Origin: Pseudomonadota bacterium
GTDB lineage: Bacteria; Myxococcota_A; UBA796; GCA-2862545
NCBI GenBank assembly: GCA_005776945.1
Contig: SXOB01000092.1
Coordinates: 62,001 to 126,000 of the forward strand
DNA: 64,000 bases
Direction of reading: 5' to 3'
Shown here piece after piece: positions 1-8,864 of the stretch. A program made the translations under genes and the position numbers. The number at the start of each line of letters is the position of its first letter. Positions within the stretch are counted from its first letter, which is position 1. The notes under the pieces are model-generated. The model searched no databases, had not been told where the DNA came from, and worked only from the letters and a program-made list of their open reading frames with translations.

Positions 1-1
1 C

Positions 2-304
2 TGGGCGTCGTGGTGTGGTCCGTGCCGTACCTTTGCGCCCGTCTTCGAGGCCGCTGCCGATCGACACCCCGACGTCATCTTCGGTAAGATCGACACGGAC
101 GCCGAGAACCAGCTGTCCGGGGAACTTGGGATCCAGTCCATCCCGACCGTGATGGCCTTTCGCGACGGTATTCTGCTCTTCAGGCAGCCAGGCATGTTGC
201 CAGCCGCCGCCCTCGAGGACCTGATCGGCCAGATTCGAGGTTTGGACATGGACGTCGTACGCAAGCAGGTGGCCGAGACGCCCGCGATGCCCCCGTCGCG
301 TTAG
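2..304 (+). CDS. Thioredoxin, 5'-truncated by window edge
   Basis: The reading frame enters from the left edge and ends at TAG 302-304; about 100 residues are visible. It opens with WASWCGPC, the thioredoxin redox active site, followed by the conserved 'KIDTDAENQL' stretch and the cis-proline loop 'IQSIPTVMAF'. This is a classical cytoplasmic thioredoxin fold that reduces protein disulfides. The start lies outside the window, so N-terminal length and any fusion cannot be judged. The C-terminus runs about ten residues past the fold (ending MPPSR). The next gene on the same strand begins 26 nt downstream, with a GC-rich hairpin between. Which thioredoxin paralogue this is cannot be told from the fragment. 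Confidence 0.93.
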   Translation, partial: WASWCGPCRTFAPVFEAAADRHPDVIFGKIDTDAENQLSGELGIQSIPTVMAFRDGILLFRQPGMLPAAALEDLIGQIRGLDMDVVRKQVAETPAMPPSR

Positions 305-309
305 CGCGC

Positions 310-326
310 CGCCCCATTGCGGGGCG
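310..326 (+). other. GC-rich hairpin between thioredoxin and ABC-F gene
   Basis: CGCCCC (310-315) can pair with GGGGCG (321-326) across the 5-nt loop ATTGC. The 3' arm merges into the purine-rich tract just upstream of the ATG at 331, so the hairpin would overlap the likely ribosome-binding region. No T-tract follows, so it is not a canonical terminator. It could be an attenuating or translation-masking stem, or chance in GC-rich DNA. Confidence 0.3.
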
Positions 327-330
327 GGTC

Positions 331-1929
331 ATGATCACGGTATCGGGCGTCACCAAGGGGTTCGCCGGGCGCACCCTGTTCAAGGACGTCGACTGCAGTT
401 TTGCGCCCGGGCGCAACTACGCGCTGACGGGCCCCAATGGGTCGGGCAAGTCCACGTTCATGCGCATCCTCATCGGGGATGAGGACACGGACAAAGGGCA
501 TGTGAACCGCCCCAAGCGGACCGGCTGGCTCCGCCAAGACCACGCGGTGTTCGACCACCTTGACGCCGTGTCAGCCGTCATCTCCGGCAACGAATCCCTA
601 TGGAAGGCGCTCGTTGAGCGCGACGCTCTGTTGTCCCGCGATGACCTGTCCGACGAAGAAGGCGAGCGCCTCGGCGAGCTCGAAATGATTGTCGCGGAGG
701 AAGACGGCTACGAGGCCGAGACCCATGCCGCCGTGTTGCTCACCGGCCTCGGTGTCCCCGACGCCAACTTCCGCCGCAAGCTCTCCGAGCTGCAAGGGGG
801 CGAAAAGGTCCGCGTGCTCGTGGCGCGCGCCCTGTTCGGCAAGCCCGACGCGCTGCTCCTCGACGAACCCACCAACCACCTGGACATGGACTCCATCCAG
901 TGGTTGGAGGAGTTTCTCGTACGCTACCAGGGCGTCCTGGTCGTCATCAGCCATGACCGGCGTTTCCTCAACAGCGTGGCCGACCACGTCGCCGACATCG
1001 ACTTCGAGACCATCATCACGTACGTCGGCAACTACGACGAAATGGTCCGGACCAAGGCAGAAGCCCGGACCCGGTCCGAGAAGGACGTGTCGGAGCGCGA
1101 CAAGAAGATCAGCCAGCTCCAGGAGTTCGTGTCGCGCTTTGCGGCGGGCACCCGCGCCAGCCAAACGCGCGCACGCCAGAAGCAAATCGAAAAGCTGCGT
1201 CCCGACGAAATTCGACGCAGCAACATCGCGCGACCGTTCATCCGGTTCCCCGCTGGCGAACCGAGTGGACGGGACGTGCTCGGCGTCCGCGACCTCGCCT
1301 GCCGCTACGGTGAACGCGCGGTTTTCGAGGGCTTTCACGCCGACGTCTTGCGCGGTGACCGCGTCGCCATCCTCGGCCGCAACGGCGTCGGCAAGACCAG
1401 CCTGCTCAACCGGTTGCTCGACCCCGCCGAATCGGACGCCAAGCGCGTTCGTTGGGGCCACAACACGCGCATCGGCGTGTTTGGCCACGACCACCGCGAT
1501 CAGATCGCCAAGGGAACGACCGTCTACCAGTGGCTGTTCGACCAACGCCCTGAAGTCGGCGAGCAAAACGTTCGCGCCATCCTCGGCCGCATGCTGTTCA
1601 GCGGAACGGACGGCGGAAAGCCGACGACGACGCTGTCCGGCGGCGAGGCGGCCAGGCTCGTCCTCTGCAAGCAGATTCTGCTCGAGCCCAACGTCCTGAT
1701 TCTCGATGAACCGACCGACCACCTCGACCTCGAGAGCATCTCCGCCCTGCGAGAATGCATCGAGAAGTATGAAGGAACGATGTTCTACGTCACCCACGAC
1801 CGCGATCTCGCCGCCGCCGCAAATCGCATCTGGGCCTACGCCGATGACGGCCATCTCGTGGACTTCGCCGGGGACCTCGACGCGTGGCTGGCCTGGCACG
1901 AGAAGCACTGGAAGGCGACCGGAACCTGA
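331..1929 (+). CDS. ybiT: ABC-F family ATP-binding protein, YbiT-like
   Basis: The 532-residue protein has two ABC ATPase domains and no membrane segment, the ABC-F layout of ribosome-associated translation factors. Domain 1 has Walker A GPNGSGKST (about residues 35-43), a degenerate signature 'LQGGEK' and Walker B 'LLLDEPTNHLD'. Domain 2 has Walker A GRNGVGKTS, signature LSGGEAAR and Walker B 'LILDEPTDHLD'. A charged helical linker of about 80 residues joins them. Length and motifs such as 'KLRQDH'-like WLRQDH and 'SFVSRF'-like EFVSRF match E. coli YbiT (about 530 residues) better than EttA, Uup or YheS. YbiT-type proteins are thought to act on the ribosomal E site, but the precise role here is inference. 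The ATG is preceded by a GGCGGG-like Shine-Dalgarno. Confidence 0.9.
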   Translation: MITVSGVTKGFAGRTLFKDVDCSFAPGRNYALTGPNGSGKSTFMRILIGDEDTDKGHVNRPKRTGWLRQDHAVFDHLDAVSAVISGNESLWKALVERDALLSRDDLSDEEGERLGELEMIVAEEDGYEAETHAAVLLTGLGVPDANFRRKLSELQGGEKVRVLVARALFGKPDALLLDEPTNHLDMDSIQWLEEFLVRYQGVLVVISHDRRFLNSVADHVADIDFETIITYVGNYDEMVRTKAEARTRSEKDVSERDKKISQLQEFVSRFAAGTRASQTRARQKQIEKLRPDEIRRSNIARPFIRFPAGEPSGRDVLGVRDLACRYGERAVFEGFHADVLRGDRVAILGRNGVGKTSLLNRLLDPAESDAKRVRWGHNTRIGVFGHDHRDQIAKGTTVYQWLFDQRPEVGEQNVRAILGRMLFSGTDGGKPTTTLSGGEAARLVLCKQILLEPNVLILDEPTDHLDLESISALRECIEKYEGTMFYVTHDRDLAAAANRIWAYADDGHLVDFAGDLDAWLAWHEKHWKATGT

Positions 1930-1968
1930 CCGCCCTCCGCGGATTAGGCGCGCCCGGGGAGGTAGCGA

Positions 1969-2508
1969 ATGTGGTGGATATTGGCGCTTGCCTGCGGCGA
2001 CGACGCCTCCGGCCCTGCGACAGGCCCGGGTTCGACCACGGATCCAGGAACCGACGGGCCCACGGGCAGCGCCGAAGGCGGCCTGTGCTCTGACCCCGCC
2101 GTCAACCCGTTCCTTGGCACCTGCATCGAGACCTTCCTGGCCGACTGCTTCGTGCCGACAGGCGAATGCACGACCACGGAGTCCGGGCTCAGCTTCACGT
2201 TCACGTGGGAGAACGGCGCCTCCATGTCGTTCGACCTGTTGAGCGTCGAAATCTCAGGCGAATCGGGCGTCTGTGCCACCGGAACGGTAGACATGGGTGG
2301 CGGCGACTGCGTGTCTCGAACGACGTACACCCGGACCACCGACGGCGCGACGCAAGTCTGGTGCATGCACGCAGACGGCTCCGCCACGGTCACCTGCGAC
2401 GACGATTCGGCTACGACCTACACGAGCGCCGAGTTCGCCGCCGGTGGCGCCTGCGGCTTCGCGAGCGGAGACGCCGGGACCTGCGACCCGCCCGCTCTCG
2501 GCTTCTGA
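1969..2508 (+). CDS. Small Cys-rich lipoprotein, unknown function
   Basis: The 179-residue product begins MWWILALACGDDASG, a very short Trp-rich lipoprotein signal in which the cysteine at position 9 follows LALA. A Gly/Pro/Thr/Asp-rich linker follows (about residues 12-38), then a compact domain with about ten cysteines, presumably oxidised outside the cytoplasm. GGGGAGGTAGCG upstream of ATG 1969 is a good ribosome-binding site. No family is recognised. Its stop lies just before or within the start region of a pseudokinase gene, and a giant kinase gene follows, so it may be the envelope component of that cluster. Lipidation is inferred from the lipobox only. Confidence 0.8.
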   Translation: MWWILALACGDDASGPATGPGSTTDPGTDGPTGSAEGGLCSDPAVNPFLGTCIETFLADCFVPTGECTTTESGLSFTFTWENGASMSFDLLSVEISGESGVCATGTVDMGGGDCVSRTTYTRTTDGATQVWCMHADGSATVTCDDDSATTYTSAEFAAGGACGFASGDAGTCDPPALGF

Positions 2509-2539
2509 GTTGGACGGGAGGCCCTCCGTCGCCGGCCGA

Positions 2540-3964
2540 GTGACCGAGGCTGAGGGCCGTCTCGTGCTCACGGTGGCCCCAGAACTGGCGACGCTCCCCG
2601 CATTTGCCGAGGTCCTGCTGCGTCCCGCGGAGCGATGGCGGAATGGCGCCGAGCCGCACTTGCCCCTGCTCGCCAGCGACCGCCTCGCTGGCAGTTTCAC
2701 TTTCGACGCGCGCGGCGCCCGCTCTACGGCGGCCTTGGCGGAGGAGCGCGGTGGCAACGAAGCCGCCGCCGCCGAACTCCTCGCGCGCATGCTCGACCGA
2801 CTCGACGGCGCCTCTCTCATCGAGGGTGCCGTCGGTCCGTTTGGACCGTCTACGGTCCTCGTCGACACCGACGGCCGCACACGCTGGGCCGCATGGGGCC
2901 TGCCTTCTCCCATCCGCGCGTCGCTCGACGGCGTTTGGTCGCCGAATCCGGCAACCCTGCTGGCCGCCGCCCCCGAACTGCTCGACGGGGCCTCCCCGGA
3001 CGGGCGGACCGACCTGTACTCGGCGTGTATGGTCGCAGCATGGGTCGCCTTGGGCCGTGCGCCGATCGAGTTGGACACCCCCGACCTGCTCGACGTTCTC
3101 TCCCGTGGCGTCTCTCCCAGAGACTGGGGCGTCAGTCCACGCTTCGCAGCTGTGCTTTCTCGAGGCCTTTCCCTACGGGCCCAGGACCGTCCGAGCCCCG
3201 CGGAATTGGCGGCGGACGCCGAGGCCGCGGCCGAAGCCGCCTTCCAGGCCGGTCGCGGCGTCGACCTCGCCGCGTGGGCTGGAAGCTCCCATGATCCAGA
3301 GGCGACCGTCCTCGGCGATGGCGCCGTTTTCGAGGCCGAACAACTCAAAGGCCGAATCGAGGCCGCCGTTGAACGCGCGCGGATGGCGACGAGCGAACCC
3401 GCCCTGGTTCCCGCCGACCTTTCCGTGCGCGCCCAGCGTGCCCACGCCGCAGCCAAAGACGCCGCGGTCGGTGCCCACCGCCTCGTCGCCGCGCTTCAAG
3501 GCGCGCGAGTCACGGATCGAACGGGACCCGTCCTGCGTGCGCGGACCGCTGTAGAACGTGTCGAGCGGGCCGCCCTCGAGGCCGAGAGCATCGCCGCGAC
3601 CGCACGCCAACTCGCGGCCAGCGCGATGGCGACCCGCCCCCACCGTCCCACGCTCGTGCCCGACGTGTTCCCGCCCGATCCAAGGCCGGCGCCAGCGGAG
3701 AGTGGACACCGCTTGGCGGCCGCACTCGTCGGGCGTTCGCTGCCGCTTGAAACGGTGCAGGAGCGCGCCGCGAGCGCCGCCCAAACCCGGCCCCCCGACG
3801 CCTTCGACCGACCCCATGGCCGCCTCCGGCGGCGTCACCAAGATGCGCTGGATGTTCGGAAGCTGACTCCCGACCGCGGGATGCGCACCTGGCGTCCACA
3901 GGCGCCCGCGCGGCCTCTCCGTTTCGACGTCGACCCATGGCCTGGCGAGGGCGGAGACACGTGA
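2540..3964 (+). CDS. Pseudokinase (degenerate Ser/Thr kinase-like protein)
   Basis: Best start is GTG 2540 (474 residues); TTG 2510, just after the previous stop, is an alternative. The open frame extends farther back to 2297 but that part overlaps the lipoprotein gene. The middle resembles a Hanks-kinase C-lobe with every catalytic motif broken. At the HRDxKPxN position stands VGPFGPST (residues 98-105), at DFG stands AWG (118-120), and no glycine loop or VAxK lysine is visible upstream. Structural motifs survive: APEL, 'DGRTDLYS' (alphaF Asp) and 'RPSPAELA' (alphaI). The C-terminal half is Ala/Arg-rich helix, probably coiled coil. Its stop overlaps the GTG of the active kinase by 4 nt, so the two are likely co-translated. 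A regulatory or scaffolding partner of that kinase is the natural inference. Confidence 0.72.
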   Translation: MTEAEGRLVLTVAPELATLPAFAEVLLRPAERWRNGAEPHLPLLASDRLAGSFTFDARGARSTAALAEERGGNEAAAAELLARMLDRLDGASLIEGAVGPFGPSTVLVDTDGRTRWAAWGLPSPIRASLDGVWSPNPATLLAAAPELLDGASPDGRTDLYSACMVAAWVALGRAPIELDTPDLLDVLSRGVSPRDWGVSPRFAAVLSRGLSLRAQDRPSPAELAADAEAAAEAAFQAGRGVDLAAWAGSSHDPEATVLGDGAVFEAEQLKGRIEAAVERARMATSEPALVPADLSVRAQRAHAAAKDAAVGAHRLVAALQGARVTDRTGPVLRARTAVERVERAALEAESIAATARQLAASAMATRPHRPTLVPDVFPPDPRPAPAESGHRLAAALVGRSLPLETVQERAASAAQTRPPDAFDRPHGRLRRRHQDALDVRKLTPDRGMRTWRPQAPARPLRFDVDPWPGEGGDT

Positions 3965-6900
3965 CCGACCGCATCGGCCCCTACGAGTTGGGGTCGCCGC
4001 TTGGAAGGGGCGGGATGGGTGTCGTGTACCGAGCGCGGGACGTGCGCGACGGCCGTTCCGTCGCGCTCAAGACCGTCCTCCGATTCGACGAGCGACTGGT
4101 GTGGGGCCTCCGCCGTGAAATCAGCGCGCTCTCGCGCCTCCACCACCCCGGCATCGTCGCCATTCACGAGTCGGGGGACCACGAAGGCCTGCCCTGGTAC
4201 GCCATGGATTTGCTGCGCGGAAAGACGCTCCGCCAGCTTGCAGGTACGTATGGGCCGCCCGCCCCGACCGCGGCGGTCACCGCCCCTGGCCTTGCGACGA
4301 CGTCCGCATACCTCCACGCTACGCTTCGGGACACCGACCAATTCGGAAGCGCGGATTCCAGCGCCGACGACCCGGATCCGGTCGGCCAAATCGAGCCCGC
4401 CCGCGACCTTCTTCCCGCGATCACGTGGGTCCATCGCCTATGTGCGCCCCTCGCCTATCTGCACGGAGAAGGGCTCGCCCACCGCGACCTGAAGCCCGAC
4501 AACATTCTCTTTGTGGACGACGAACGACCCGTCTTGGTCGACTTCGGGCTGTTGTCCCACTTCGCTGGCTCGGAGGGTCGAGAAGCCTTGGCCTTCGACG
4601 CCAGGAGCCACGGGACCGCCTCCTATCTGGCCCCCGAGATCATCCGGGGCGAAGGCGCCGACGCCCGGGCAGACCTCTATGCCCTCGGCGTCATCCTCTA
4701 CGAACTGATCACGGGTCGTCTGCCGTTTCGTTCGCCCCAAGTGGCGTCGCTACTCTACCAACACCTCGAAGCGACGCCCCAGCCACCCTCAGCGCGGGTC
4801 GCGGGCGTCCCGCGCAAGCTCGACGACCTCGTGATGCGGCTCCTCGCCAAGGCCCCCGAAGATCGGATCGGCTACGCTGAAGACGTCCGACGCATCCTCG
4901 GCGACCTCGGCGCTCCGCCAGACCCGACCACGGGTCCCCCCGCCCAGACCTACCTTTACCGAGCGCGTTTGGCTGGGCGAACCTCCGAGCTTGAAATGGC
5001 CCGCAATTTTGCGGCGGTCCGGCCCCTGCAAGGCGCTCTGATCATCGAGGGCGAAGCCGGCATCGGCCGCACTCGCTTTCTTCTCGAGGTCGGGCGGCGC
5101 GCGTTGCAGCGCGGCTGTGCAGTGCTGGCCGTAGCCCTTGATGCATCGGGGACCCAAGACGCCATCGCCCGGATCGGCGACGCGCTGGCCGACCGCGCCA
5201 TTGCCCAAGGGGCCGACCGCGCCGCTTGCTGGCTGGGTCCGGTCGCTGGCGTCCTGGCCCACCGCTTCCCCCGACTCGCGCCATTCGCGGCAGGGTCGTC
5301 CCCCAGCCCGCTCCCGGCAGCAGCGGCGCGGGCGCGCGAGGCCGACGCCCTCCTGCACGCGCTGTCATCTTGGGGCGACGACCGACCCACCCTCCTGCTC
5401 ATCGACGATTTGCACTGGGCCGACGACTTCGTCGTCGAACTTGCCGCCGCGGCAGAGAAGAGGCGCCCCCACGGCGTAGCCGTCCTGGCCTCCACGTTGT
5501 CCGACGGCGTTCACCAAACCGTCGCCACCCTGCCGCGGGCGACGCTCCGCCGTCTGGACACGCCGGCCCAGCGCGACGTGGTCACCGACATGTTGGGCTT
5601 TGCAGAACCTCCGACGGAGTTGCTCCGGTTCGTCGCGGGTCGCAGCGAAGGCGTGCCGATGTTCATCGTGGAGTTGCTCCGCGGCCTCGTCGACCACGAA
5701 TTGCTTTCGCGGGACGCAAGCGGCCGGTGGCGATTGGCCCTGGCGGCCCTCGACCCAAGCGCCGATCGGCTCTTTGCGGGCCTCGGCCTGCCCGAGAGTC
5801 TCCGAGACCTCATGGATCGACGGCTCGCCGACCTCCCGGGGGACGCGCGCATCATGCTCGCCGCCCTCGCGTTGCTGGCCACCGAAGCCCACACCCTGCT
5901 CGTTGCCGACGTCGGACGCCGCCTTGGTCTCGGCCGCCAAGGGGCCGCCGACGCGTTGGACCTCCTGCTTCGGCGGCACCTCGTCACCGAACGGGAGGGG
6001 CATCTTCGCACGGCCCATGGCGAGCTTCGCGAGCGCATCATCGGCGACCTGACAGCCGCGGAGCGCAAGGCGACCCACGCGGCCATTGCTGACGCCCTCG
6101 AGGAGTCCGCCGAGCCGGTCGCCCCAGCCCGACTCGCGCAACACCTTGAGTTCGCCGAAGAGGTCGCCAGGTCCGAGTCCGCATGGCGCTCGGCGCTGGC
6201 GCGCGGGACACAGGCCTACGCCCTGGACGACGTCGAGGCCGCCCTTCGCGGCCTCATGCGCACCGTTCCCGTCGACGGCCCCGAACAGTCTCACCTTGCC
6301 ACTCGACTCAGCTCCGACGTCCTTGCGCCGCGAGGCCGCACCGGGGAGGCGAACGCCGTTCTAGACCGCGAACTCCGCGCCGCACGGGCGCGGGGTGACA
6401 CGGCGGGAGAGATCGCGGTTCTGCTGCATCTTGCGGCGTTGACCGCCCAGATCGGCCGGAACGAGGACGTCGCCCATCTCCTCGCTGCGGCGCTGAGCCG
6501 CTTGGACACGGCTCCCGACGCCTGGGCGGAAACGCAGTGTCGCATCGCGTTGGCGCGCCACTGCATCGCGAGCGGTCACCTTGGCGCGGCTGAATCCGAA
6601 ATCCGCTCCGCCCTTCGCCTCGCTCGCCGCTCCAAGGACCGAACCCAGGAGGGCGTCGCGCTCGTCGTTCTCGCCGAGATGGAGGTCGACCGCGAACACC
6701 CTGACGTCGCCGCGGACCTCATCCACAAGGCACTGCGACGCCTCGAACCCGATGCCCCCCGCGGGGTTCGGGCCGATGGCCTCTCCGTCTTGGCGCGCAG
6801 CCGTCGCCTCCTGGGGCGCCATGACGAAGCGATCGGCCTGTTCGACGACGCCCTCGCCATCGTCCCCGATGATGCCGTTCGTTCGGGCCAAATTCGTTGC

Positions 6901-7443
6901 GAGCGCGCCGCCACGCTCGCGGCGGGCGGCAGCCACCGACTTGCCCTCACGGAATTCGGCACGGCGCTAGGCCAGCTGCGCGAAGCGGGGCATCTGCACT
7001 TTCAGGCACGGGCGCTACGCGTGGCGGGCCGATGCCACGCCACCGCGGGAGATCCGAAAACGGCAGCGGTCTTGCTGGACCAAGCGGCCATGTTGGCCCA
7101 GGTGCTCGGCGACGCCCACGGCGCCGCGGCCTGTCGCGTCGAATCGGCCGACGCCCAGGCCGCGTCTCGGCCCGATCGGGCGCTGCATCTTGCCCGCCAG
7201 GCCTTCCGTGAGGCTACGGACATCGTCGACGACCGGCTGGCTGCCCAAGCTGTGGCCCTTTGGAGCCGCCTCGCGCCCGCCGAGGCGGCACCGCACCTCA
7301 GGCCATCGCTCCAGAAGGCCACCGTTCAAGGTGACATGAAGACGGCCGCCTTTCTCCATCAAGCGTTGGGCGCCGACCAAGAGGGTGTCGGGCGCCTGGC
7401 GATGTTCGCCGGCGCCTGGGAAGTCCTGGACGAACTCGTCTAG
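3961..7443 (+). CDS. Ser/Thr protein kinase fused to AAA ATPase and TPR-like repeats
   Basis: GTG 3961 overlaps the preceding stop (GTGA) and has GGCGGAG upstream, giving 1160 residues; an in-frame ATG lies at 3937. Kinase domain (about 8-320): glycine loop GRGGMG (15-20), Lys37 in VALK, catalytic loop HRDLKPDN (His174, Asp176), DFG (Asp194), GTASYLAPE, 'DARADLYALG'. An insertion of roughly 60 Pro/Thr/Asp-rich residues sits between the hinge and alphaE. Then comes an AAA_16-type ATPase with Walker A GEAGIGRT (from 364, Arg in place of the usual Lys) and Walker B 'LLLIDDLHWADD'. The last ~450 residues are Ala/Leu-rich helical repeats of TPR character. No transmembrane segment. This architecture is common in myxobacteria, where such proteins are thought to be large signalling hubs. 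All kinase catalytic residues are intact. Confidence 0.92.
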   Translation: MTDRIGPYELGSPLGRGGMGVVYRARDVRDGRSVALKTVLRFDERLVWGLRREISALSRLHHPGIVAIHESGDHEGLPWYAMDLLRGKTLRQLAGTYGPPAPTAAVTAPGLATTSAYLHATLRDTDQFGSADSSADDPDPVGQIEPARDLLPAITWVHRLCAPLAYLHGEGLAHRDLKPDNILFVDDERPVLVDFGLLSHFAGSEGREALAFDARSHGTASYLAPEIIRGEGADARADLYALGVILYELITGRLPFRSPQVASLLYQHLEATPQPPSARVAGVPRKLDDLVMRLLAKAPEDRIGYAEDVRRILGDLGAPPDPTTGPPAQTYLYRARLAGRTSELEMARNFAAVRPLQGALIIEGEAGIGRTRFLLEVGRRALQRGCAVLAVALDASGTQDAIARIGDALADRAIAQGADRAACWLGPVAGVLAHRFPRLAPFAAGSSPSPLPAAAARAREADALLHALSSWGDDRPTLLLIDDLHWADDFVVELAAAAEKRRPHGVAVLASTLSDGVHQTVATLPRATLRRLDTPAQRDVVTDMLGFAEPPTELLRFVAGRSEGVPMFIVELLRGLVDHELLSRDASGRWRLALAALDPSADRLFAGLGLPESLRDLMDRRLADLPGDARIMLAALALLATEAHTLLVADVGRRLGLGRQGAADALDLLLRRHLVTEREGHLRTAHGELRERIIGDLTAAERKATHAAIADALEESAEPVAPARLAQHLEFAEEVARSESAWRSALARGTQAYALDDVEAALRGLMRTVPVDGPEQSHLATRLSSDVLAPRGRTGEANAVLDRELRAARARGDTAGEIAVLLHLAALTAQIGRNEDVAHLLAAALSRLDTAPDAWAETQCRIALARHCIASGHLGAAESEIRSALRLARRSKDRTQEGVALVVLAEMEVDREHPDVAADLIHKALRRLEPDAPRGVRADGLSVLARSRRLLGRHDEAIGLFDDALAIVPDDAVRSGQIRCERAATLAAGGSHRLALTEFGTALGQLREAGHLHFQARALRVAGRCHATAGDPKTAAVLLDQAAMLAQVLGDAHGAAACRVESADAQAASRPDRALHLARQAFREATDIVDDRLAAQAVALWSRLAPAEAAPHLRPSLQKATVQGDMKTAAFLHQALGADQEGVGRLAMFAGAWEVLDELV

Positions 7444-7489
7444 CAGGCTGCTGCAAAGGGCGAAACGCTCTCCGGCGTGCCGGGGTTCC

Positions 7490-8023
7490 CTACCAGAACA
7501 TGCCCATTTCGAGGCGCGACGCCTCACTCATACGTTCGGGTCCCCATGGGGGGTCGAAGACGAGGTCCACCTTCACGGAGGCCACACCTGGAAGCGCGCC
7601 GACCTTGGCTTCGACGTCCGCGACGAGCACCGGGCCCATCCCGCAGCCTGGAGCCGTCAGCGTCATCGCGATGCTGACGTCGAGACCCGCGTCGCCCTCC
7701 CCCACGCCCATTTCGTAGACGAGGCCGAGGTCCACTATGTTGTGTGGGATTTCTGGGTCGTAGCAGGTGCGAAGGACATCCCAAATACGCTCTGGCGTCG
7801 TCGGCCCGTCCTCGACCTTGGCCTGAACCGGGGCCTCTCCGCCGATGGCGGCCACGTCCGCCGCCGCCACCCGGACGAGTCGCCCCGTGTCGAGTTGAAC
7901 CGTGGTGTTCCCGCCAAGAACCTGTGTGATCCAACCCGTCGTACCGGCCGGCACGCGAATCGTGACGCCGTCGGGGATGAGGACGACGTGGGTGTCGGTC
8001 GCGAAGCGAACCTCCGAACTCAT
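7490..8023 (-). CDS. sufT: Fe-S cluster assembly protein SufT (DUF59)
   Basis: ATG at 8023 is preceded by GGAGG at good spacing, giving 177 residues; the frame extends further but without support. The C-terminal half is a DUF59/MIP18-type domain with 'CYDPEIPHNIVDLGLVYE', the cysteine motif 'APGCGMGP' and the SufT-specific tail 'FDPPWGPERMSEASRLEMGM'. An N-terminal beta-rich segment of about 75 residues precedes it, as in SufT proteins. SufT supports maturation of Fe-S proteins. No other suf gene is adjacent. Convergent with the kinase gene, with 46 nt between stops. Confidence 0.9.
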   Translation of the reverse strand: MSSEVRFATDTHVVLIPDGVTIRVPAGTTGWITQVLGGNTTVQLDTGRLVRVAAADVAAIGGEAPVQAKVEDGPTTPERIWDVLRTCYDPEIPHNIVDLGLVYEMGVGEGDAGLDVSIAMTLTAPGCGMGPVLVADVEAKVGALPGVASVKVDLVFDPPWGPERMSEASRLEMGMFW

Positions 8024-8079
8024 CGCGCCTCCGGGCTGGAGCGCTAACGCCGCCACGCGATCCGGCGCGTCGCCGGGCG

Positions 8080-8523
8080 TCAGAACAAGCAGGACTCCGG
8101 CAAAGGCATCACGTCCTCCAGCCCATCGGGTAGGTCCCCGGGCGGAGCCCCCATCGTGAAGCCAGCGGACACGCTGCCGCTCGCAACATCGCCGCCGTAC
8201 CCATCGGGATGGAGGTGCGCCCGGACGACGACGCCAGCGTCAAACGCGACGTCCACAGGGCCCCCGTCCCGCGTGAAGGGCTGCTCGTCGACGTGGCTAT
8301 GGTCCAAGATCCGTCGGTAGATCAAGGTACCCTCGGCGTCGAGGACCTCCCACCAATCCGCATAGCGGTCACAGCCCACATCCGGCGATGCAATACTGAC
8401 CGCCCAAGTCGACGCGCCTTCGCTACCCGTGACGGAGACGCCAACGACGTCTGCCAGCCCTTGGCTGACGGCGCTGTCCGAGGACACTTCGGTCGCCACG
8501 CGGCAGGCCCACCAAAGCCACAC
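8080..8523 (-). CDS. Hypothetical short-signal lipoprotein
   Basis: The open frame begins at ATG 8541, but GTG 8523 has GGGGAGG about 4 nt upstream and gives MWLWWACRVATE, matching the ultra-short Trp-rich lipoprotein signals seen elsewhere in the window. That start is preferred (147 residues). The body is acidic and beta-rich with no motif I recognise. The last cysteine is near the C-terminus (ESCLF). It is transcribed towards sufT, 56 nt away, and may share its transcript. Divergent from the glutaredoxin gene. Confidence 0.65.
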   Translation of the reverse strand: MWLWWACRVATEVSSDSAVSQGLADVVGVSVTGSEGASTWAVSIASPDVGCDRYADWWEVLDAEGTLIYRRILDHSHVDEQPFTRDGGPVDVAFDAGVVVRAHLHPDGYGGDVASGSVSAGFTMGAPPGDLPDGLEDVMPLPESCLF

Positions 8524-8570
8524 GACCCCTCCCCGGTCCACGAATGGTGCCTAGATCACGCGCGGGTGCC

Positions 8571-8864
8571 ATGCTGAACGCCATCGTCCTTTATACCACC
8601 CCCTCGTGTTCGTACTGCGTGCGAGCAAAGACGCTGCTCAACCGTCGCAACCTGACCTGGTCCGAGGTCGACGTCTCGGCTGACGAGCAAAGGGAGTGGT
8701 TGGTCGGCGAGACCGGTCGGACCACCGTCCCCCAGATCCGCATCGGATCGAGGTGGGTGGGCGGCTACACAGATTTGGCTGAGTTGGATCAATCTGGGGA
8801 GTTGGCCCGACTCGTCGCGACCCCCTCATCCTCGGGCGATCAGAGCGCAGCCTCAACGAAGTGA
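8571..8864 (+). CDS. Glutaredoxin
   Basis: ATG 8571 gives 97 residues. Active site CSYC (in 'TPSCSYCVRAK'), cis-proline loop TVPQI and GSH-binding 'GGYTDL' are all present, so this is a classical dithiol glutaredoxin of the GrxC type (normally 80-90 residues) with a short polar tail. It reduces glutathione mixed disulfides and serves as a hydrogen donor in the cytoplasm. The frame extends upstream to 8544, but the family alignment supports MLNAIVLYTT as the N-terminus. No strong Shine-Dalgarno. Its 3' end overlaps the opposing gene by 25 nt. Confidence 0.88.
   Translation: MLNAIVLYTTPSCSYCVRAKTLLNRRNLTWSEVDVSADEQREWLVGETGRTTVPQIRIGSRWVGGYTDLAELDQSGELARLVATPSSSGDQSAASTK

Noticed and set aside
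598-1908. Minus-strand open frame of 436 codons opposite the ABC-F gene
   Set aside because: Shadow of the ABC-F gene; the plus frame has all ABC motifs and the antisense product has no recognisable fold.
2297-2539. N-terminal extension of the pseudokinase frame
   Set aside because: It overlaps the Cys-rich lipoprotein gene for ~210 nt and is Pro/Arg-rich shadow-like sequence. Starts at 2510 or 2540 are more likely.
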